Below, piece by piece: positions 33,631-38,679 of a DNA stretch of 38,679 bases. The notes under the pieces were generated by a model. It had not been told where the DNA came from. It saw only the letters and a list, made by a program, of their open reading frames with translations, and made no database searches. The translations under genes were made by a program, and so were the position numbers. Source of the DNA: an uncultured cyanobacterium (GTDB lineage Bacteria > Cyanobacteriota > Vampirovibrionia > Gastranaerophilales > Gastranaerophilaceae). Every line of letters begins with the position of its first letter. Within the stretch, counting starts at the first letter, position 1. Location: NCBI GenBank assembly GCA_902495705.1, contig CABUXT010000022.1, positions 1 through 38,679 of the forward strand, written 5' to 3'.

Positions 33631-34431
33631 TTATTCATAATATTTAGGCGCTAATTTCATTGTTTGGAAAAATTCCCAATCATGAGCCGGAAATATTTTT
33701 GCATTATATTTTTTAGCCAAATTTCTTACTTTTTCGATTGATTTTAAGAAACTTACACTATCATACATAAAACCACTCATTTTTGCAGGTGGTCCAAAAA
33801 TTTCTGAAGTATAAATACAATCTTGAGGAAGGATTATAGTTTGTCCTTCAAGATGAACAACTAGTCCTAAAAGGTTTGGAGTATGACCTGCAAGGCAAAT
33901 CACCTCAACTCCTTTTGTGAGTTCAAAATCTTCATCAACCAAATGATACTGTTTTACAGGAGCTTCCAAATCGCCCTTGATATATCCGCCATGAGTTTCT
34001 CTATCAGGATTCATGTGAACTTTAGCAAGTCCATATTTGTAATCTTCCCCCGGAACATACACATCAGCATGAGGAAATAAATTTATATTACCTGCGTGGT
34101 CTAAGTGCATGTGAGAAAGAACAACTGTTTTAATATCCTCAGGTTTTACACCGCACAGTTTAAGTTGGTTTTCTAATTTTTCTTCATCTTTTTGATAAAG
34201 CGGATAAATTTCTTGCATATTTTTAGGCCAATAACCATTCATAGCTTCTGGATTTGAACCTGTATCATACAAAATATAGCCATTATCCGTTTCAATTAAA
34301 TATGCCATAACAGGTAATTTAATCCATTCATTTTGAACATGCGGATTAGAACGAGTTCCTAGTGTTGCACAAGCAACAACGGTATTTTTATCGGTTTCCA
34401 AATACCCTGTATTTAGTGCATAGAGTTTCAT
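33631..34431 (-). CDS. Metallo-beta-lactamase-fold lactonase (AttM/AiiA-like)
   Basis: A 266-aa di-zinc hydrolase of the AHL/gamma-lactonase group. The zinc motif is SHMHLDHAGN (H107, H109, D111, H112), with H183 in AGHTPN, D204 and H250 as further ligands. The N-terminal PVMAYLIETDNGYILYDTG is usual for this family. AiiA-type members open acyl-homoserine lactones; AttM/BlcC opens gamma-butyrolactone to 4-hydroxybutyrate. Here the gene is flanked by a two-component system and lies near succinate-CoA/4-hydroxybutyrate genes. I therefore favour gamma-butyrolactone as substrate, but sequence alone cannot exclude signal quenching. Its ATG overlaps the kinase stop by one base. Confidence 0.85.
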   Translation of the reverse strand: MKLYALNTGYLETDKNTVVACATLGTRSNPHVQNEWIKLPVMAYLIETDNGYILYDTGSNPEAMNGYWPKNMQEIYPLYQKDEEKLENQLKLCGVKPEDIKTVVLSHMHLDHAGNINLFPHADVYVPGEDYKYGLAKVHMNPDRETHGGYIKGDLEAPVKQYHLVDEDFELTKGVEVICLAGHTPNLLGLVVHLEGQTIILPQDCIYTSEIFGPPAKMSGFMYDSVSFLKSIEKVRNLAKKYNAKIFPAHDWEFFQTMKLAPKYYE

Positions 34432-35417
34432 TATTTACCTTCTTTCTTAAATTTAACGGTGAATTTTGTTTCAACTTCCGGTTCTGATAATACCGTAATT
34501 TTACCGTTATATGTTTCAATCAAAGATTTGACAACAAAAAGCCCTGTTCCTCTTGAATTGCTTTTTGTCGAAAATCCGTCTTTGAAAATTTTTCTCAAAT
34601 TCGTTTTTGCAATACCGTTTCCATTATCACTTACAACAATTTTTATGTCTTTTGGTGAAGATATTATTGATACATATATTTTTTTATTGGAAACATCTGT
34701 TGAATTGAGCGAATCCATCGCATTTTCGATTAGATTTCCCAATACGGTAATAAACACATCTGACGGAATTTTTGTATCATTCTCTTCTAATGAACTTGAT
34801 GAATCCAGTGCAAAATGAATACCAAGTTCTGCAGCACGTGCAAATTTTCCAATCAAAAGAGCTGCAATTGATGGAATTTTAATTTGTTTAATTATGGTAC
34901 TTATGATTTCTTTTTGTACCATACTTACATTCATAATATAATCAACTGCTTCATCATATTTTTTCATTTGGATTAAGCCCAAAATCACATGTAATTTATT
35001 GACAAAATCGTGGTTATTAGCCCTCATTGATTCTACAAGATGCTTAACACCAGTCAAATTTTCGGCAAGTTTTACAACTTCTGTTCTGTTTCTAAAAACG
35101 GCAAAAGCACCGACGATTTCTCCATTATCATAAATTGGCATTCTATCAGAAATTACGTAGTCATTTTTCAATGACTTCATTTGCACATTGAACTCTTTTT
35201 TACCTGTTTTTAAAAGTTCACCCAATTTTGAGGCTGGATAAATCTCATTCAGGTCTTTGCCTACAGGCTCACTTTCTTTAATGTGCAACATTGGAATTGC
35301 TGATTTATTTATAAATATGACTTTTTTGTTTTTATCAATCGCCAAGATACCTTCTTCAAGCGCCATAAGGATATCTTCACGCAATTTAAACATTTCAAGT
35401 AATTTATTTTCATCCAT
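34431..35417 (-). CDS. Soluble CitA/DcuS-type sensor histidine kinase
   Basis: A 328-aa kinase. Residues 10-115 form a PAS-like domain (EEGILAIDKNKKVIFINKSA). The phosphoacceptor is H136 in the SPOB-type motif RANNHDFVNKLHVILGLIQM. The N box VLGNLIENAMDSL, DNGNGI and GTGLFVVKSLIE form the ATP domain. Ordinary CitA/DcuS kinases have two membrane helices around a periplasmic sensor. This one has none, so it should read a cytosolic signal through its PAS domain, plausibly a pathway intermediate. It lies 34 bases after cat1 and is translationally coupled to the lactonase gene. Its partner is the CitB-type regulator two genes on. Confidence 0.9.
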   Translation of the reverse strand: MDENKLLEMFKLREDILMALEEGILAIDKNKKVIFINKSAIPMLHIKESEPVGKDLNEIYPASKLGELLKTGKKEFNVQMKSLKNDYVISDRMPIYDNGEIVGAFAVFRNRTEVVKLAENLTGVKHLVESMRANNHDFVNKLHVILGLIQMKKYDEAVDYIMNVSMVQKEIISTIIKQIKIPSIAALLIGKFARAAELGIHFALDSSSSLEENDTKIPSDVFITVLGNLIENAMDSLNSTDVSNKKIYVSIISSPKDIKIVVSDNGNGIAKTNLRKIFKDGFSTKSNSRGTGLFVVKSLIETYNGKITVLSEPEVETKFTVKFKKEGK

Positions 35418-35451
35418 AATTTTATTTTACCTTGAAATCATCATTTTGCTA

Positions 35452-36933
35452 TTAAATATTAGGGAATTTATATGCATCTTCAATATCGACAGGCATTTCC
35501 TTGTACTCACAAGTGTTTATAGCCTTATTAAGATAATCATACAATTCCTGTTTAAATTTCGGATGTGCACAATTTTCGATAATTGTTTTAGCTCTTTCAA
35601 TAGGGTCTAAACCTCTCAAATCCGCAACACCTTGTTCTGTAATTAGTGCATGTATTTCGTGGATTGTATGGTCTACGTGACTGACAAGCGGAACTATACA
35701 AGAAATTGCTCCATTTTTTGCGGTAGATTTTGTGATAAATATTGATAATCCCGCATTTTCACAATAATCACCGGAGCCGCCGACACCATTCATCAGGCGG
35801 CAACCGTTGATATATGAAGAATTAGTATTTCCGTAAATATCTGCCTCAATAACCGTGTTAATTGCAATTATGCCAAGTCTTCTGATAACTTCAGGGTGGT
35901 TGCTTATTTCTTGCGGTCTTAAAACAATTTTGTCTTTATATTTTTCAAAGTTTTTAAAGAATTCATCAATTTTATCCCAAGAAATAGTCAAAGATGTACC
36001 TGATGCACATTTTACTTTTCCAGCCTCAATCAGGTCAAAGATAGAGTTTTGCAAAACTTCTGAATATACAGTCAAATCTTCAAAATCAGAATCTTTCAAA
36101 CATTCCAAAACTGCATTTGAAACACTTCCGACACCTGCCTGAATTGGAGGTAGCGGATTACACAATCTTTTATGTTCAACTTCACTTTTCAAAAAGTTGA
36201 CCAAATTTTTAGCCATAGCATCAAATTCGGCATCTGATGGTACAACCTTTCTGCCGTTATCAGGAATTGTACTGTGAACAACTGCAACAACTTTGTCAAA
36301 ATCACATTTTATATAAGGTGTTCCGATTCTATCATCAACTTTTGTAATCGGAATAGGTTTTGTATATGGTGGATTTTCAGGAGAATAAACATCATGAACC
36401 CCTTCTAATGATGCAGGAACATAAGTGTTTACCTCGATTATAATTTTGTCTGCGCACTCTGCGTAAATATTAGAAGTTCCGACAGATGTTGTAGGGATAA
36501 TATTTCCGTTTTCATCAATTGCAGTAGCTTCAATTATTGCAACATCAACATGGTTTAAGAAATTTCTTTTTACCCATACAGGCATCAAACCAAGAGGAAC
36601 ATCGTGATATCCGACTTTTCCGTCATTGATTGCATTTCTCAAATCTTTATTTGTTTGGTAAGGAATACGTTTTTTTAAAGCACCTTTTCTTGCAAGTTCA
36701 CCGTCAAATTCATCCCCAAGAGAAGCACCTGAATAAACTGTCAAATCAAGTTTTTCACCATTGTCGGCACGTTTTGCAAGTTCACCTGCAATAACTTTAG
36801 GATATCCTGCAATTGTAAAACCGCTAACACCAAGGGTCATATTTGGTTTTATAAATTTAGCAGCTTCAGTTGGTTCCATAACTTTAGTTAAATATCTTTT
36901 ATCTCTAATTCTTTTTTCAAATTCCTTGTCCAC
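35452..36933 (-). CDS. cat1: Succinate/acetyl-CoA CoA-transferase (Cat1-like)
   Basis: A 493-aa enzyme of the acetyl-CoA hydrolase/CoA-transferase family I. It moves CoA between acetyl-CoA and succinate (or a related acid). The active-site Glu is E292 in VYSEVLQ. GVGSVSNAVL, NTYVPASLEGVHDVY and the C-terminal HVDHTIHEIHALITEQGVADLRG are conserved. The frame extends 22 codons upstream, but the GTG at 36933, preceded by GAGG at eight bases, fits the family N-terminus. It is first in the operon with kinase, lactonase and response regulator and is divergent from sucD. With SucD and 4-hydroxybutyrate dehydrogenase it matches the Clostridium kluyveri succinate pathway (cat1-sucD-4hbD). 4-Hydroxybutyrate as acceptor is also possible. 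Confidence 0.88.
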   Translation of the reverse strand: MDKEFEKRIRDKRYLTKVMEPTEAAKFIKPNMTLGVSGFTIAGYPKVIAGELAKRADNGEKLDLTVYSGASLGDEFDGELARKGALKKRIPYQTNKDLRNAINDGKVGYHDVPLGLMPVWVKRNFLNHVDVAIIEATAIDENGNIIPTTSVGTSNIYAECADKIIIEVNTYVPASLEGVHDVYSPENPPYTKPIPITKVDDRIGTPYIKCDFDKVVAVVHSTIPDNGRKVVPSDAEFDAMAKNLVNFLKSEVEHKRLCNPLPPIQAGVGSVSNAVLECLKDSDFEDLTVYSEVLQNSIFDLIEAGKVKCASGTSLTISWDKIDEFFKNFEKYKDKIVLRPQEISNHPEVIRRLGIIAINTVIEADIYGNTNSSYINGCRLMNGVGGSGDYCENAGLSIFITKSTAKNGAISCIVPLVSHVDHTIHEIHALITEQGVADLRGLDPIERAKTIIENCAHPKFKQELYDYLNKAINTCEYKEMPVDIEDAYKFPNI

Positions 36934-37144
36934 AATATTTACCTCACTTACTCTATCTTTTATCAATAATTTATCATATTGAATAATTTTGGTATGCACT
37001 AACGTAACTAAAAAAAGAGTTTAGAAAGTAAAGAAAATTTTCAATAACAGAAAAATTTTTTATACTTACCAAAGAATGTACAAAATCGAATTACAAAACT
37101 AACATATTGTTAAAGGTTGAAAATGAAAGGAAGGATATATAGAA

Positions 37145-38530
37145 ATGGAAAACGAAATTAGTGCAGAAGAATTGATTAATTCTTTAGTTGAAAAAGCACA
37201 TAAAGCTCAACAAGAATTTGAATCATTTTCTCAAGAACAAACTGATGCCATTGTTAAAGAAATCGGCAAAGTTGTTTATGATAGAGCTGAAGAACTGGCC
37301 AGAATGACAGTTGATGAAACTAAAATGGGTGTTTACGAAGACAAAGTTGCAAAATGTCACGGTAAATCAAAATGCATTTGGAACAGCTTAAAAGGCAAAA
37401 AATCAGTAGGGATTATTGAAGAAAATAAAGAAACCGGAATTATCAAAGTTGCAAAAGCAAAAGGGGTAGTTGGTGCAGTAACCCCTGTAACAAACCCTGT
37501 TGTAACTCCAATGTGTAATATCATGTTCGCAATTAAAGGTCAAAATGCAATTATTATCGCTCCACACCCAAGAGCAGAACATGTAAACAAATACGTTGTA
37601 GATTTGTTTAGAGAAATTTTGAAAAAACACAACGCTCCTGTTGATTTAATTCAAACAATTGAAAAATCATCAATTGATGCAACAAATGAATTGATGAAAA
37701 AAGTTGATGTCGTTGTTGCAACAGGTGGTGGCGGAATGGTTAAAGCTGCTTATTCTTCAGGTCACCCTGCATTAGGTGTTGGACCAGGTAACGTACAAGT
37801 TATTATGGATAGAGGAATTGACTACGAAGACGCAGTTAAGAAAATCATCACAGGTAGGACTTTTGATAACGGTATCATTTGTTCAGGAGAACAAGCCGTA
37901 TTCATTCCAAAAGAAGATTTTAACAAAGTTCTTGACTTGTTCAGAAAAAACGGTGTATTTGTTGTTGAAGATGAAACATCTATCAAGAAATTTGCTGATA
38001 CAATCTTCCCTGAAAACGGTCCAATCAATAGAAAAATCGTTGGTCAATCAGTTCAAACAATTGCAAAACTTGCTGATGTTGACGTTCCAGAAGGTACAAG
38101 AATGATTTTGATTAAGGCAAGAGCAATCGGTAAAGGTAACGGCGAACCATTATGTCGTGAAAAAATGTGTCCTGTAATGATTACAGCTCCTTATGATAAA
38201 TTTGAAGATGCTGTTAAATTGGCTCAATCAGATTTGGAATACGAAGGGAAAGGTCATACAGCATCAATTCACTCAAACGATATGGAACACGTACGTTATG
38301 CAGGTGAACATTTGACTGTAAGCCGTTTGATTGTAAACCAACCATCTTCAACAGGTGCAGGCGGTAGCTTGTACAACGGTTTTGCTCCAACTACAACATT
38401 AGGTTGTGGATCTTGGGGTAACAACAGTATTTCAGAAAACTTGAATTACACTCACTTAATTAACGTTTCTCAAATCGGACTTTATAATAAGGATAAAAAA
38501 GTTCCGACAGATGAAGAAATTTGGGCTTAA
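37145..38530 (+). CDS. sucD: CoA-acylating succinate-semialdehyde dehydrogenase
   Basis: A 461-aa aldehyde dehydrogenase that reduces succinyl-CoA to succinate semialdehyde with NAD(P)H (reversible). The catalytic Cys is C246 in NGIICSGEQ, with a nucleotide-binding ATGGGGMVKAA near 192 and the ALDH-type GCGSWGNNSISEN near the C-terminus. The whole protein resembles C. kluyveri SucD more than the AdhE/EutE group, for example MGVYEDKVAKCH, AVTPVTNPVVTPMCN and the PTDEEIWA end. AGGAAGG precedes the ATG. The 145 bases upstream are a divergent promoter region, with AT-rich repeats (AAAATTTT) that may include response-regulator sites, though I cannot define one. The 4-hydroxybutyrate dehydrogenase gene follows. 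Confidence 0.92.
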   Translation: MENEISAEELINSLVEKAHKAQQEFESFSQEQTDAIVKEIGKVVYDRAEELARMTVDETKMGVYEDKVAKCHGKSKCIWNSLKGKKSVGIIEENKETGIIKVAKAKGVVGAVTPVTNPVVTPMCNIMFAIKGQNAIIIAPHPRAEHVNKYVVDLFREILKKHNAPVDLIQTIEKSSIDATNELMKKVDVVVATGGGGMVKAAYSSGHPALGVGPGNVQVIMDRGIDYEDAVKKIITGRTFDNGIICSGEQAVFIPKEDFNKVLDLFRKNGVFVVEDETSIKKFADTIFPENGPINRKIVGQSVQTIAKLADVDVPEGTRMILIKARAIGKGNGEPLCREKMCPVMITAPYDKFEDAVKLAQSDLEYEGKGHTASIHSNDMEHVRYAGEHLTVSRLIVNQPSSTGAGGSLYNGFAPTTTLGCGSWGNNSISENLNYTHLINVSQIGLYNKDKKVPTDEEIWA

Positions 38531-38546
38531 ATTTGTTGTTATAATA

Positions 38547-38577
38547 AATTCCGGATTGCATAATGTAGTCCGGAATT
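38547..38577 (+). other. Intercistronic hairpin between sucD and 4hbD
   Basis: AATTCCGGA (38547-38555) and TCCGGAATT (38569-38577) form a perfect 9-bp stem. No T run follows, so it is more likely an mRNA-stabilising or partial-attenuation hairpin than a full terminator. Confidence 0.55.
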
Positions 38578-38602
38578 CTCCTAAAAGAAAGGATTTTTAA
38601 TC

Positions 38603-38679
38603 ATGAAACAGTTAATATTAAAACCGGAATTGCATAAATTCCAAACTTGCAAAGAATTTGCAAAAGAATTTGAATTGGG
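38603..38679 (+). CDS. 4hbD: 4-hydroxybutyrate dehydrogenase, N-terminal end (runs off the window)
   Basis: Only 25 codons are visible, starting at an ATG after AGAAAGGA. The N-terminus (MKQLILKPELHKFQTCKEF, then AKEFELG) lines up position by position with what I recall of C. kluyveri 4HbD (MKLLKLAPDVYKFDTAEEF). The iron-type alcohol dehydrogenase domain would follow outside the window. The enzyme would reduce succinate semialdehyde to 4-hydroxybutyrate or run in reverse. The position after sucD supports the call. The catalytic part cannot be checked here. Confidence 0.65.
   Translation, partial: MKQLILKPELHKFQTCKEFAKEFEL

Noticed and set aside
33631..34431. Quorum-quenching acyl-homoserine lactonase as the firm call
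   Set aside because: The family fits, but the sucD/cat1/4hbD neighbourhood makes gamma-butyrolactone at least as likely, so I left the substrate open.

Overview
The window is AT-rich bacterial DNA with dense, short-spaced genes, many Shine-Dalgarno starts and some TTG or GTG starts. The gene mix is a GH57 branching enzyme, a Stealth-type capsule transferase, an SLT lytic transglycosylase and a clostridial-style succinate/4-hydroxybutyrate pathway. This suggests an anaerobic gut bacterium. A protein beginning with an 'ISFTS'-like N-terminus makes me think of Gastranaerophilales (Melainabacteria), but that is a guess; a Firmicute is also possible.

Layout. 1-6.8 kb is core or semi-core chromosome: lytic transglycosylase, two capsule glycosyltransferases, an XRE regulator with twin operator palindromes, the GH57 branching enzyme and a Cys-His-Asp (transglutaminase/deamidase-like) protein. 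An intact tRNA-Asp lies at 6844-6921. Its 3' part, a 48-bp block from the anticodon loop to just past CCA, is repeated identically at 22574 and 32708. These three copies bound two tandem integrative elements. Element 1 is about 15.7 kb and looks intact. It has an integrase, excisionase, SF3-like helicase and prim-pol (a replication module like those of phage satellites or IMEs), two zinc-ribbon membrane proteins, a second catalytic-only tyrosine recombinase and a convergent toxin/antitoxin pair. It also carries a TIR/NDT-like P-loop ATPase beside an N6-methylase-like protein, and a HAD phosphatase plus multi-TM protein pair. Element 2 is about 10.1 kb and is a wrecked defence island. It holds a type 1-like BREX locus in canonical order (brxC-pglX-pglZ-brxL) and a retron-type reverse transcriptase. 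Every gene from brxC to the integrase is cut and fused to a neighbour by internal deletions; only a hipBA toxin-antitoxin operon is whole. Just past the last att copy, about 190 bp resemble the left end of element 1, including the last codons of its integrase. This looks like a fossil third element.

33-38.7 kb is chromosome again. A minus-strand operon encodes a succinate CoA-transferase (Cat1-like), a soluble CitA/DcuS-type histidine kinase, an AttM/BlcC-like metallo-beta-lactamase lactonase and a CitB/DcuR-type response regulator. It is divergent from sucD (CoA-acylating succinate-semialdehyde dehydrogenase) and the start of a 4-hydroxybutyrate dehydrogenase gene. Together these could interconvert succinate, succinate semialdehyde and 4-hydroxybutyrate, and possibly open gamma-butyrolactone, under a dedicated two-component system. 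This would be an anaerobic, CoA-dependent counterpart of the Agrobacterium blcABC (attKLM) system.

The points most worth following are: the tandem and fossil tRNA-Asp elements; the serially deleted BREX/retron island (natural decay or assembly collapse); the lactone/4-hydroxybutyrate module; and the uncharacterised candidate defence cassettes in element 1.
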